64,000 nucleotides of DNA from Lachnospiraceae bacterium (GCA_017518185.1 JAFWWB010000072.1:1-64000); one strand, 5' to 3'. Shown: positions 5,910 to 14,979, numbered from the stretch's first letter. Program-made: numbers and translations. The notes: generated by a model not told the origin, from the letters alone.

Positions 5910-8387
5910 ATGATAAATATGGGAATTATCAAAAATCTGATAAATAGAATAGAGCATGATAAGACAGAAGCGGAGGATCTATGCGATACCATAGATTCGT
6001 ATTGTACTTCTGTTGAACAGCTTTTTATTTCAATGACTGAATTTATAGATCCGTCTTTTGATGATGAAGTAAGATCACGCTGTTCGGATTTTGATAAAAA
6101 GATAAAGGCGGTAGGCGTCGGGAAAGTTTTCTGCTCTTCGCAGTTAAATACAAGAAAGAAACTTTTACAGGCTCTGAGAGATGGGCTTCCCTTTCGTATT
6201 TCGCAGCATAATGATGAAGTGGCAGCTGTATTTGAAGAAAATGTGCGCAAGCTTATTGGCAGGGTTGAAGGCCGGCAGCTGGACGATCAGCAGATCAGAT
6301 GCATTATTAAGGATTCATCAAATCATCTGATCATTGCCGGGGCAGGGACAGGGAAAACAACTACCATTGTAGGAAAAGTAAAGTATCTGTTAAAAAGCGG
6401 AGCATGTGAGGCAAAAGACATTCTTGTTCTTTCGTTTACAAATGCTTCGGCTTCTGAAATGCGTGAAAGGATCGTTAAAGAAGCTGGTGAAGAAATTGAG
6501 GCTTCCACATTTCATAAGCTTGGAATGAATATAATAAATTCTGTTGAAGGCATAACACCAAAGATAACGAAGATCCAATTGCCGCGCTTTGTTCGTGAAC
6601 AACTATCTGAGTGTATAAACAAGCCGGAGTATCTTGGGCTTCTTTGCCGTTATTTATTATTCAACTACAAATATGCAAAATCTGAGTTTGATTTCAGAAG
6701 CGGGGCAGAATATGATGATTATCTGCGGATGAATCCACCGGTGACTCTTAAAGGCGATAAAGTCAAGAGTTACGGAGAGATGGACATAGCAAATTTCCTG
6801 TTTAGCAACGGTATCTCTTATGAGTATGAAAGGGAATATCAGACGGAAACCAGGACTGGTGACAGAGCTCAGTATTACCCGGACTTTTATCTGCCGGAAT
6901 ATGGATACTATATTGAATTCTTTGGCATAAATGAAAAGGGTGAGGTTCCGGCTTATTTCAGATCGCGTGATGGAAAAACTCCTGCGGAAGAATACCAGGA
7001 AGGGATGCGATGGAAAAGAGAACTGCATAAGGCTAATAATACTGTACTGATAGAATGCTATTCATATGAGAGATCTAAAGGCGTACTTCTATCATCCTTG
7101 GAGGAAAAATTAAGGAAGCTTAATGTAGTGTTTAAGCCTCTTTCAGCAAAAGAAATATGGGCAAAAGTATCTAAGAATAATTCAAAGGATCTGCTGACTG
7201 GTATAGCTGAATTGATAGCTACAGTAATTTCTCTGATGAAAAGCAATGAGCTCGATATCAAAGAGCTTAAAAATTTCTGCCTTAAAGATCATAGGATGGG
7301 GGGCTCATCCCTTGTGGATCTTATAGCACCTGTATATTATGCATATGTATCATTACTTGACCATAATGGTGAGATCGATTTTAATGATATGATCAATAAG
7401 GCTACACATATTATCAATGAAGGAAAATATGTTAATCCCTATAAGTATGTGATAGTGGACGAATATCAGGATATCTCGAAATCGCGGTTTTGTCTGTTGA
7501 AAGCATTACGTCAGTCATCGGATTATAAACTATTCTGTGTTGGTGATGACTGGCAGAGTATATATCGCTTTGCCGGAAGTGATATGGACTATATCATTAA
7601 TTTTGCTAAGTATTGGGGGGCTACAGAATACAGTAAAATAGAAACTACATACAGATTTACGGATAGTTTGATCCGGATAAGCGGTGGCTTTATCATGCGG
7701 AATCCCTCCCAGATCAGGAAAGAAATCAAGGGGATCAAGAGTAGTACCGGCTTTGCAATGGGTGAAGTTAAGGGTTATACAGAAGAACTGGCTGTCAGGT
7801 TTATGCTTAACAGACTTAGAGAGTTTCCTAAGAACAGCACTGTTTTCTTTGTTGGAAGATATACTTTTGACAGCAGATTATTGAGTGACTGCCCTGAACT
7901 GGAATGCAGATATGATACTGTCACCCAGGCGGCAAGGGTTATCCTGAATGACAGAAAAGATCTTAAGATGGAATTTTTAACTGCTCACAGATCGAAGGGA
8001 TTGCAGGCGGATTATGTCTTTATTATCAACAATAAGGACAGGGGGATGGGATTCCCCAGCAAGATACAGAATGATCCCCTGGTTGACCGTCTTCTGGAAT
8101 GCAGGGAGGATTATCCGTATGCGGAGGAAAGGCGTTTGTTCTATGTTGCACTTACGCGTGCAAGGATCAGATCATACCTGGTGGTTGTAAATGGAAATGA
8201 ATCGGAATTTGTATCTGAAATGGAAAAGCAGTATGCTCCTGAAATGAAGAAGGAAGCTTTTACCTGCCCGTTGTGTGGCGGTTCGCTTGAAAAGAAAAAC
8301 GGACCATACGGAGAGTTCTACGGATGTTCAAATTATAAGCATACGGGATGCACATTTACCAGAAAAATACGGAAGAAAGACCAATGA
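5910..8387 (+). CDS. UvrD/Rep-like SF1 helicase, helicase IV type, with C-terminal zinc finger
   Basis: About 825 residues with a complete SF1A motor: Walker A (AGAGTGKTTT), motif Ia (LSFTNASASEM), motif II (VDEYQDISKS), motif III (GDDWQSIYRFAGSD), motif IV (TYRFTDSL), motif V (TAHRSKGLQADYV) and motif VI (RRLFYVALTRAR). Between motifs Ia and II lies a nuclease-like insert (QYYPDFYLPEYGYYIEFFG, later EGMRWKRELHKAN) of the kind present in E. coli helicase IV. The C-terminus has a topoisomerase-type C4 zinc finger (CPLCGG...GCSNYKHTGC). A role in DNA repair or restart is likely; a defence role is possible. ATG 5919, ten bases after AAGAGA, is an alternative start. The longer TTG frame from 5856 lacks a ribosome site. 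Confidence 0.85.
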   Translation: MINMGIIKNLINRIEHDKTEAEDLCDTIDSYCTSVEQLFISMTEFIDPSFDDEVRSRCSDFDKKIKAVGVGKVFCSSQLNTRKKLLQALRDGLPFRISQHNDEVAAVFEENVRKLIGRVEGRQLDDQQIRCIIKDSSNHLIIAGAGTGKTTTIVGKVKYLLKSGACEAKDILVLSFTNASASEMRERIVKEAGEEIEASTFHKLGMNIINSVEGITPKITKIQLPRFVREQLSECINKPEYLGLLCRYLLFNYKYAKSEFDFRSGAEYDDYLRMNPPVTLKGDKVKSYGEMDIANFLFSNGISYEYEREYQTETRTGDRAQYYPDFYLPEYGYYIEFFGINEKGEVPAYFRSRDGKTPAEEYQEGMRWKRELHKANNTVLIECYSYERSKGVLLSSLEEKLRKLNVVFKPLSAKEIWAKVSKNNSKDLLTGIAELIATVISLMKSNELDIKELKNFCLKDHRMGGSSLVDLIAPVYYAYVSLLDHNGEIDFNDMINKATHIINEGKYVNPYKYVIVDEYQDISKSRFCLLKALRQSSDYKLFCVGDDWQSIYRFAGSDMDYIINFAKYWGATEYSKIETTYRFTDSLIRISGGFIMRNPSQIRKEIKGIKSSTGFAMGEVKGYTEELAVRFMLNRLREFPKNSTVFFVGRYTFDSRLLSDCPELECRYDTVTQAARVILNDRKDLKMEFLTAHRSKGLQADYVFIINNKDRGMGFPSKIQNDPLVDRLLECREDYPYAEERRLFYVALTRARIRSYLVVVNGNESEFVSEMEKQYAPEMKKEAFTCPLCGGSLEKKNGPYGEFYGCSNYKHTGCTFTRKIRKKDQ

Positions 8388-8399
8388 TAATAATGTGGT

Positions 8400-8446
8400 A
8401 ACTTCTCGTCAGAACGTGTTATTTATGACACATTTGGGGAGAAGTT
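8400..8446. repeat. Nested inverted repeats between helicase and macro-domain gene
   Basis: AACTTCTC (8400-8407) pairs with GAGAAGTT (8439-8446). Inside, GTGT and ACAC form a smaller stem around TATTTATG. No U-tract follows. The architecture resembles the nested repeat at 1704-1782, although the sequence differs. Confidence 0.4.
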
Positions 8447-8493
8447 GATTGACGCGTGATAATAAGATGTACAGAACAAGGGAGGCAGGTGCT

Positions 8494-9189
8494 GTGGCGT
8501 TTAAGATCGTTAGGAATGATATAACAAAAATGCATACGGAAGCCATTGTGAATACGGCGAATGAGCGGCCTGAGGCAGGGAGCGGATGCGACATTGCCGT
8601 TTATACAGCGGCTGGCTACGATGAGCTTCTGGCTTACAGGAGGGAAAAGATCGGTGCAGTTCCGGAGGGGGAGGTTTTCATCACTCCGGGCTTCGGACTG
8701 CAGGCAAAGTATATCATCCATGCGGTGAGCCCTTTATACATGGGCGGCAGCGAGGGGGAAGAGGAGAAGCTGCGATCCTGTTACAGGAAGAGCCTGCAGC
8801 TTGCAAAGGAGAAAGGGATCAGCTCCGTGGCCTTTCCGCTGATAGCTACCGGCGGGTTTGGATATCCGAAGGAAGAGGGTATGCGTATCGCCGTGGATGA
8901 GATCAATGCGTTCCTTCTGGATAATGAGATGGAGATCTTCCTTGTGGTCTTTGATGATAAGGCGAAGTCCCTGGGACAGAGGATCTTTCCGGGATTGGAA
9001 GAGTATATCGACCGGAATTACGTTGAAGACAGACGACGGGAGGAATACGGCGAAAGGTTTTTCGGAGCTGCGAAACAGAGTAACCAAGGGAAGAGGACAG
9101 GCCGGAGAAGACCCTGTTCATCATCACTACGGACGGTATGGAGAATTCCAGCCATATCTATGACTATAAAATGGTCAAAAAGATGGTAG
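8494..9189 (+). CDS. Macro-domain protein, C-terminus replaced by out-of-frame VWA sequence
   Basis: GTG at 8494 is chosen because AAGGGAGG lies eight bases upstream and MAFKIVRNDITKMHTEAIVN is the usual start of this macro group; the frame is open further back to 8449. The macro core includes ANERPEAGSGCD, FGLQAKYIIHAVSPLYMGG and IATGGFGYPKEEG. The expected GGGVCGAIF loop is altered to SGCDIAVYTAAG. After YGERFFGAAKQSNQ the frame turns into a basic, low-quality tail (RTGRRRPCSSSLRTVWR) that is VWA-gene DNA read in the wrong frame. The domain may still work, but its original C-terminus is gone. Confidence 0.75.
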   Translation: MAFKIVRNDITKMHTEAIVNTANERPEAGSGCDIAVYTAAGYDELLAYRREKIGAVPEGEVFITPGFGLQAKYIIHAVSPLYMGGSEGEEEKLRSCYRKSLQLAKEKGISSVAFPLIATGGFGYPKEEGMRIAVDEINAFLLDNEMEIFLVVFDDKAKSLGQRIFPGLEEYIDRNYVEDRRREEYGERFFGAAKQSNQGKRTGRRRPCSSSLRTVWRIPAISMTIKWSKRW

Positions 9190-9458
9190 AGAAGGAAAAG
9201 GAGAAGTACGGCTGGGAGTTCCTGTTCCTTGGAGCCAATATCGATGCGATAGAGGTGGCAGGCAGGTTCGGAATAAGCGCGGACAGGGCGCTCGATTATG
9301 AATGCGACAGCGCGGGCACGCTCCTGCACTATCAGGCGCTTTCCGAGACGGTATCGGCCTTCAGGAGATCCCGCAGCAGGGAGGAAAGGGCGATGATGAT
9401 GGAGGCTTCCTTCGCCCCGATACGGGAGGATTATAAGAAGAGGCATAAGAAGAGGTAA
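9084..9458 (+). pseudogene. 3' fragment of a VWA-domain protein gene
   Basis: From just after a TAA at 9081-9083 the frame reads EDRPEKTLFIITTDGMENSS, then MVEKEKEKYGWEFLFLGANI and GRFGISADRA. This is the C-terminal half of a von Willebrand factor A domain protein common in Clostridia. Its N-terminal half, with the DxSxS metal site, is missing. The preceding macro-domain frame overlaps it by about 100 bases. I infer a deletion that joined the two genes near 9080-9090. An internal ATG at 9138 could start a 106-residue product, but it would lack most of the fold. Confidence 0.75.
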
Positions 9459-9606
9459 ATTACTGCCCCGCCAGGCAAGGCCTTCATGCCCTTGTGCCGG
9501 GATAAAAAATCCCCTCGAATTTCCGCAGATATGATATAATGGCAAAGCGCGGCGCGGACTGCCTGGTGAAATGATAAGCGGAAATGGGCATACGGGGAAA
9601 AAAGGC

Positions 9607-9635
9607 TTGACGGGTTAGCTTAAACTAACTATAAT
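9607..9635 (+). promoter_or_regulatory. Strong sigma-70 promoter of the ABC transporter operon
   Basis: TTGACG (9607-9612), an exact 17-base spacer and consensus TATAAT (9630-9635). The start codon of the ATPase lies 43 bases further on. The spacer is itself an operator-like inverted repeat. Confidence 0.85.
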
Positions 9636-9660
9636 ATGCAGCGGTTAGCGTAAGCTAATC
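9614..9660. promoter_or_regulatory. Two tandem operators on the ABC transporter promoter
   Basis: GTTAG-N6-CTAAC (9614-9629) fills the promoter spacer. A second copy, GTTAG-N6-CTAAT with perfect TTAGC-GTAA-GCTAA (9644-9660), starts exactly 30 bases later. Three helical turns put both on the same face of the DNA. A dimeric repressor of the MarR or TetR kind would fit. No such regulator gene lies nearby, so the partner must be elsewhere. Confidence 0.7.
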
Positions 9661-9677
9661 AGGAAGGCGGAGAAAAC

Positions 9678-10385
9678 ATGAGCGATACATTACTTGAGAT
9701 CAACAACTTAAAAAAGAGCTTCGGGACCGGAGAAGCGAAGCAGGATGTCCTGAGGGGCATGAGCTTCACTGTGGCAAAGGGAGAGTTCTGCGTGCTGCTG
9801 GGACCTTCCGGTTCGGGCAAGTCCACGCTGCTGAATATCATAGGCGGCATCGACACGCCTGATTCCGGCTACGTCAGCATAGGCGGCGACAGGCTGGAGG
9901 ACATGAGCGAGAAACAGCTGACACTGTACCGGCGCAAGCATCTGGGCTACGTTTTCCAGATGTACAACCTGATCCCCAATCTGAATGTTAAGGAGAACAT
10001 CGAGGTGGGCGCCTATCTGGCGGACAACCCGCTTGATGTGGAAGAGGTTATAAACACACTGGGCCTGCAGGAGCACAAGTACAAATATCCCAACCAGCTT
10101 TCCGGCGGCCAGCAGCAGAGAGTCTCCATCGGCAGGGCCGTGGTAAAGAATCCGGATATACTGATGTGCGACGAGCCCACAGGCGCCCTGGATTACAAGA
10201 CCTCCAAGGAGATACTCGCCCTTATCGAGGACTGCAACAGAAAGTACGGGAACACCATAATAATGGTCACCCACAATGAGGCGATACGTTTCATGGCGGA
10301 TCATGTAATAAGGCTCAGGGACGGAGTTGTCCGTCACAACGACCTGAATGAAACAAAGACACCGGCTTCGGAGCTGGAGTGGTAG
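9678..10385 (+). CDS. ABC transporter ATP-binding protein (MacB/LolD type)
   Basis: The 235-residue ATPase has Walker A (GPSGSGKST), a Q-loop ([19 protein letters not shown]), the signature [14 protein letters not shown], Walker B ([12 protein letters not shown]) and a switch His (VTHNEAI). The YNLIPNLNV and GALDYKTS stretches are typical of the LolD/MacB/FtsE subfamily that pairs with FtsX-like permeases. It works in the cytoplasm with the permease that starts nine bases downstream. Members of this group export peptides or drugs, or act as mechanotransducing sensors. The operon is tightly regulated, judging by the two operators on its promoter. Confidence 0.93.
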   Translation: MSDTLLEINNLKKSFGTGEAKQDVLRGMSFTVAKGEFCVLLGPSGSGKSTLLNIIGGIDTPDSGYVSIGGDRLEDMSEKQLTLYRRKHLGYVFQMYNLIPNLNVKENIEVGAYLADNPLDVEEVINTLGLQEHKYKYPNQLSGGQQQRVSIGRAVVKNPDILMCDEPTGALDYKTSKEILALIEDCNRKYGNTIIMVTHNEAIRFMADHVIRLRDGVVRHNDLNETKTPASELEW

Positions 10386-10394
10386 GAGGCTGAC

Positions 10395-13085
10395 ATGAAG
10401 AACCCGCTGATAAGACGCCTCCCGAGAGAATTGGCTGCGGACTGGCATAAATATCTGGTGATCATTGTTTTTATGATAGTAATGATCGGAGTGATCTCCG
10501 GCATGTATGTAGGGCATGACAGCATGCTGGCTGCGGTTTACGCAAACCGCGATGAGCTGGATCTTGAAGACGGCTGCTTTGAGCTTTCCGAAGAAGCGGA
10601 GCCGGAACTCCTTGAGGATATCGCTTCAGGAAAAATGGCGTATGTACGCCAGTATTTCATTGACAAAGGAACGGAAGAGGCCGATAAGGAAGTGGCTGAG
10701 GCTGTGGAAGAGGAGCTTGAGAAGCAGGTGACCGCCGCCATAGAGGATGCCGTGCGTCAGCAGTGCGCGGCCTATGGCATAACTGATGAAGAAATGATAC
10801 AGGAGCAGATCGACACTGCCCTGGAAGAAGGCTTTGATGAAGCCCTGGATGAGGCGAAGAACTCCGCTGAATTCAAAGAAGCTGAGGCGGAGGCCTATGA
10901 AGAGGCACACAAGGCCGTTACCGAGGCTGTGGATGAAGAGTGGGATGAGATCGCGGACCGGTACAGCCTTGAGGACGAGGGCTTTACTCCCGTCCCTGTA
11001 AGGATATATGAAAACTTCTACAGGGAAGAAGCGGAAGACGATGATAACGACGGTAAAAGCGATGCCAACGTAAGGATATACTTAAGCGGCGCCGGGATTG
11101 ACAGGGCGTCCTTCCTGGAAGGCCGCGGGCCCGGAAACGAAAACGAGATCGCCATTGACCGTCTGCATGCAGAGAATCTCGGAGTAAAGCCCGGCGACAG
11201 CATAAGCATAGGGGGAAAAAGCTTTGAAGTGTCCGGCCTGCTCTCCTATGTGAATTATCTGACCCTTCATGAGAAAAATACGGATCTGATGTTTGATTCC
11301 TTCGGCTTTGATGTTGCCATGGTAACGCCGGAGGGCTTTGACCGTCTTTCTTCACGTATCCATTACAATTACTCGTATATTTACGAAAAAGAAACATCCG
11401 ACAAGACTGAGCTGGCGGATATGTCCGAAAACTTTCTGAAGGTACTCATCACCCAGAGCCTGGTATATGATAACGAGATCAAGGATTATCTTCCGGAGTA
11501 TCTGCGGCAGGCCAGCAACTTCGCACCGGGGGATATCGAGAGCGATACCGCTGCCACAGGCATACTCTGCTATATACTGATAGGCGTCATAGCCTTTATT
11601 TTCGCCATCACCATCAGCAACACCATAGACAAGGAGGCTTCAGTCATCGGGACACTCAGGGCTTCGGGTTATAAGAAGTCGGAGCTGGTGGTGCATTATA
11701 TGTCCATGCCTCTTATCGTGACGCTGGCAGGCGCGGTGCTGGGAAATATCTTCGGTTACACCTTCTTCAGGGATGTGGCGGTGAACCTGTATTACCAGAG
11801 CTACAGTATGCCGGCCTGCGGTACGGTATGGAGTAAAACCGCGCTTGTGAAGACCACGCTGATACCGCTGTTCCTTATGTTCTTTGTTAATCTCATCGTC
11901 ATCGTAAATAAGCTTCAGTTGAGTCCTCTCCGTTTCCTGAGGCACGACCTCGGAAGAAAGAAAAGGTCAAAGGCGGTGAGGCTTCCGGCATGGTCTTTTA
12001 TGAGACGATTCAGGCTGAGAATACTGTTGCAGAATCTGCCGAATTATGCAATACTGATATTCGGTGTCATATTCATCGAGCTGATGATGAGCTTTGCCTT
12101 CGGTCTGCCGGATTCGCTTAACAATTACTCTGATTCGGCGGGGGGCATGCTGTTCGCGGACTATCAGTATATGCTGATGGACAGTAAGGACAGCGACGGA
12201 AATATCATTGAGACTTCGGAAGAGAGCGCGGAGCGCTTCAGCTCTAAGAATCTCATGTACCCTAAGGACGTGGATGTCATGTTCGAAGGCATGGGCAGCG
12301 GCGGCGATGAGGGAGTCACGGTGTATGGCATCGCGAAGGACAGCAGCTATATCTCCCTGGGTGATCACGGCGAGGGAGAGGTGTATCTTTCAAGCGCCTT
12401 TGCCAAGAAGTTCGGGCTGAAGGAAGGGGACAGGATCACCCTTAAAGAAGAATACGAGAACAGATCCTATACTTTCAGCGTAAAGGGGACGGTGGACTAT
12501 GACGGCGGCATCGCCGTGTTCATGGGGAATGACCGGTTTAATGCCCTTTTTGACAGGGATCCGGAGGAGTTCTCGGGTTACTTCTCCCGCAAGGAGATAA
12601 ACGACATAGATGAGCAGGATATCGCGGTGGTGATCACGGCAGAGGATATCACGAAGGTGACCACACAGCTCTTCCATTCCGTAGGAGGGGCCATTGATGT
12701 GTTCAAGTACGCTCTTATCGTACTGGCGGCGGCATTGATATATCTGCTGGCAAAGATCATAATCGAAAGAAATGAGCATGCCATATCGATGGTCAAGATA
12801 CTTGGCTTTGAGAACGGGGAGATAGCTTCACTGTATATACTGCCCACGGCGATGCTGGTGGTGCTGTTTGCGGCAGTAAGCGTCTTTATCGGATATGCGC
12901 TGATGGGATGGGTGTTTAAGCTGTTCATAATGCAGATGGACGGATACTTTGAGTTCTACATGAAGAATTCATCAATGGTGCTGTCGGTAGTGTATCTGCT
13001 GGCAGGATATGCGCTTGTGTCCGTTATCGACCTTTTCAGGATAAAGAAGATACCGCTGGATGTGGCACTGAAAAATGTGGAGTAA
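10395..13085 (+). CDS. FtsX-like/MacB-type ABC transporter permease
   Basis: This 896-residue permease belongs with the ATPase before it. It has one N-terminal membrane helix (about 20-40), a large extracytoplasmic region, an FtsX core with three helices at about 390-510, a fourth helix near 550, a second extracytoplasmic domain and a second FtsX core at about 780-890. Residues about 55-200 form a very acidic, helical insert rich in Glu and Ala (EEADKEVAEAVEEELEKQ), probably a coiled coil outside the cell. Clostridial permeases of this size export antimicrobial peptides or handle surface polypeptides. The substrate is not known. Confidence 0.9.
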   Translation: MKNPLIRRLPRELAADWHKYLVIIVFMIVMIGVISGMYVGHDSMLAAVYANRDELDLEDGCFELSEEAEPELLEDIASGKMAYVRQYFIDKGTEEADKEVAEAVEEELEKQVTAAIEDAVRQQCAAYGITDEEMIQEQIDTALEEGFDEALDEAKNSAEFKEAEAEAYEEAHKAVTEAVDEEWDEIADRYSLEDEGFTPVPVRIYENFYREEAEDDDNDGKSDANVRIYLSGAGIDRASFLEGRGPGNENEIAIDRLHAENLGVKPGDSISIGGKSFEVSGLLSYVNYLTLHEKNTDLMFDSFGFDVAMVTPEGFDRLSSRIHYNYSYIYEKETSDKTELADMSENFLKVLITQSLVYDNEIKDYLPEYLRQASNFAPGDIESDTAATGILCYILIGVIAFIFAITISNTIDKEASVIGTLRASGYKKSELVVHYMSMPLIVTLAGAVLGNIFGYTFFRDVAVNLYYQSYSMPACGTVWSKTALVKTTLIPLFLMFFVNLIVIVNKLQLSPLRFLRHDLGRKKRSKAVRLPAWSFMRRFRLRILLQNLPNYAILIFGVIFIELMMSFAFGLPDSLNNYSDSAGGMLFADYQYMLMDSKDSDGNIIETSEESAERFSSKNLMYPKDVDVMFEGMGSGGDEGVTVYGIAKDSSYISLGDHGEGEVYLSSAFAKKFGLKEGDRITLKEEYENRSYTFSVKGTVDYDGGIAVFMGNDRFNALFDRDPEEFSGYFSRKEINDIDEQDIAVVITAEDITKVTTQLFHSVGGAIDVFKYALIVLAAALIYLLAKIIIERNEHAISMVKILGFENGEIASLYILPTAMLVVLFAAVSVFIGYALMGWVFKLFIMQMDGYFEFYMKNSSMVLSVVYLLAGYALVSVIDLFRIKKIPLDVALKNVE

Positions 13086-13101
13086 GGAAGGATCTTAGTA
13101 T

Positions 13102-13932
13102 ATGGAGCTTCTGAACGGGGAGCAGGAGGATAAGCTTGAAAGGCTGAGAACGTACCTCAGGGAACTGGGTTCCCTTGCGGTCGGCTTTTCGGGCGGCGTT
13201 GATTCCTCATTCCTGCTGGTCGTCGCCCATGAGGTGCTGGGTGACAGGGTGATCGCCGTCACCGGGGCGGATGCTTCGATGCCCGAACGTGAGATGGAGG
13301 AGGCAAAGGCATTCTGCAGTGAGCGGGGCATAAGGCATATCTTCTGCAAAACGGATCCTTTTAAGGAAGAAGCGTACAGGAACAACAGACCGGACAGATG
13401 CTATTTCTGCAAGCGCGGCATCTATAAAGAGATAAAAAGGATAGCTGATGAGAACGGCATCGCCTGGACCGCCGAGGGGTCAAATGTGGACGATACCGGA
13501 GATTACAGGCCGGGACTTAAGGCTGTGGAGGAGCTTTCGGTGAAGAGTCCCCTGCGGGAGGCCGGACTGACAAAAAAGGATATACGCATGATATCCAAAG
13601 CCATGGGACTGCCGACCTGGAATAAACCGGCTTATGCCTGTCTTGCATCGCGCTTTGTCTACGGCGAGGAGATCACGGAAGAGAAGCTTAAGATGATAGA
13701 CCGGGCGGAGCAGTTTCTGATAGAGCACGGCTTTTTGGAAGAAAGGGTACGCATGCACGGGAACATCGCCAGGATAGAAGTGCCCGCAGAAGATATACCG
13801 CTTCTTGCGGAAGCGGGGATACGTGAGAAAGTGTATTCACGCTTCAAAGAGCTGGGGTTCATGTATGTAACGCTGGATATGCGCGGATACCGGATGGGAA
13901 GCATGAATGAAGTCCTGGATCCCGGCAAATGA
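13102..13932 (+). CDS. larE: ATP-dependent sulfur transferase LarE
   Basis: The 276-residue protein is a PP-loop ATP pyrophosphatase: FSGGVDSSF at residues 29-37, then DRCYFCKRGIY and PTWNKPAYACLASR. LarE adds sulfur to pyridinium carboxylate mononucleotide to make the nickel-pincer cofactor of lactate racemase-type enzymes. Cys100, Cys103 and Cys180 are all present. The three-cysteine LarE type is thought to hold a [4Fe-4S] cluster that delivers sulfur catalytically, unlike the one-cysteine type that sacrifices its own sulfur. No larA, larB or larC lies in the window, so its partners are elsewhere or the protein serves another thiolation. It lies 16 bases after the permease gene. Confidence 0.88.
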   Translation: MELLNGEQEDKLERLRTYLRELGSLAVGFSGGVDSSFLLVVAHEVLGDRVIAVTGADASMPEREMEEAKAFCSERGIRHIFCKTDPFKEEAYRNNRPDRCYFCKRGIYKEIKRIADENGIAWTAEGSNVDDTGDYRPGLKAVEELSVKSPLREAGLTKKDIRMISKAMGLPTWNKPAYACLASRFVYGEEITEEKLKMIDRAEQFLIEHGFLEERVRMHGNIARIEVPAEDIPLLAEAGIREKVYSRFKELGFMYVTLDMRGYRMGSMNEVLDPGK

Positions 13933-13996
13933 CGGAAGCTGTGACAGGGCGTAACAGGAAACAGCGGAAAAGAACAGAGAAAGGAAGTTGACGGAA

Positions 13997-14965
13997 ATGA
14001 CTGATAGAAGGATAACCCCTGTAAATATGGAAGCGCAGGAGTGCGTCGGAAGTGTTTTGAAATACCTGGCAGAGATCGCCGGTGACCGTATCGTTACGGG
14101 ACAGCATACACAGACTATCCCTATGGAGGAACTGCAGAAGATCAGGGAAGTGACGGGAAAAGAGCCGGCGCTGCTGGGCTTTGAGCTGCTTTCCTACTCG
14201 CCGAACATCAACGAAGAAGATACGGATGAGCCCTGCATGACAGAGGTCATAGAGAACCGCGATACCCTGAAATGCGCCTGGGACTGGGCTGAAAAGAAGG
14301 GACTGATAACCTTCACCTGGCACTGGTTTTCGCCTCTCGGCGGCCGTTCGAAGGCTTTTTATACGGAGAATACGGATTATGATGCCGAAAAGGCGGTAAC
14401 GCCCGGCACCCCCGAGTACGAGGCCCTCGTCTCGGATATGGATCATATGGCGGAGCTGCTCCGTCCCTTCTGCGAAAAGAGCATCCCCATACTGTGGAGG
14501 CCTTTTCACGAGATGGACGGTACCTGGTTCTGGTGGGGCGCAAAGGGCGCGGAACCGGCAAAGAAGCTCTGGCATATAATGTTTGAGCGTTTTACAGCCG
14601 TTCATCACCTTACGAACCTGATTTGGGTGTGGAATGCGGGAAAGCCGGAATTCTATCCCGGGGATGCGGAAGTGGACATCGTTTCCGTAGACATCTATCC
14701 GCCTGCCCATGAGCATACCGCAAGGAAGGAAGAGTACCTCAACATGGAGAAGATCGCGGGAGAACCAAAGATCATCCTGCTGGGAGAGATAGGCGTGCTG
14801 CCCGATCCGGATGAGCTCCACAGGGAAAAGGTGGGCTGGGCTACCTATATGACCTGGTCGAAGGAATTCTGCCTGACAGAGGAATACAATACCTTTGAGG
14901 CGATGAAAAAGGTTTACGACAGTCCCTATGCGGTGAAGAAGGAAGATCTGCCGGTACTGTACTGA
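13997..14965 (+). CDS. Glycoside hydrolase family 26, beta-mannanase-like
   Basis: The 322-residue enzyme shows the GH26 signature ILWRPFHEMDGTWFWWG, with the acid/base Glu at about residue 172. The nucleophile Glu lies at about 264 in IILLGEIG. The substrate-side TWHWFSPLGG also fits. There is no signal peptide, so the enzyme acts in the cytoplasm, probably on imported mannooligosaccharides. ATG 13997 is preferred over the TTG at 13988 because AAGGAAG then has proper spacing. The GH2 mannosidase and GH36 galactosidase at 39.9-44.6 kb could finish the job. Confidence 0.88.
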   Translation: MTDRRITPVNMEAQECVGSVLKYLAEIAGDRIVTGQHTQTIPMEELQKIREVTGKEPALLGFELLSYSPNINEEDTDEPCMTEVIENRDTLKCAWDWAEKKGLITFTWHWFSPLGGRSKAFYTENTDYDAEKAVTPGTPEYEALVSDMDHMAELLRPFCEKSIPILWRPFHEMDGTWFWWGAKGAEPAKKLWHIMFERFTAVHHLTNLIWVWNAGKPEFYPGDAEVDIVSVDIYPPAHEHTARKEEYLNMEKIAGEPKIILLGEIGVLPDPDELHREKVGWATYMTWSKEFCLTEEYNTFEAMKKVYDSPYAVKKEDLPVLY

Positions 14966-14979
14966 GCAGGAGAATATAA

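Noticed and set aside
9535-9606. TATAAT at 9535 with a 15-codon ORF downstream
   Set aside because: No -35 and no conserved-looking product; the stronger promoter at 9607 explains the transporter operon.
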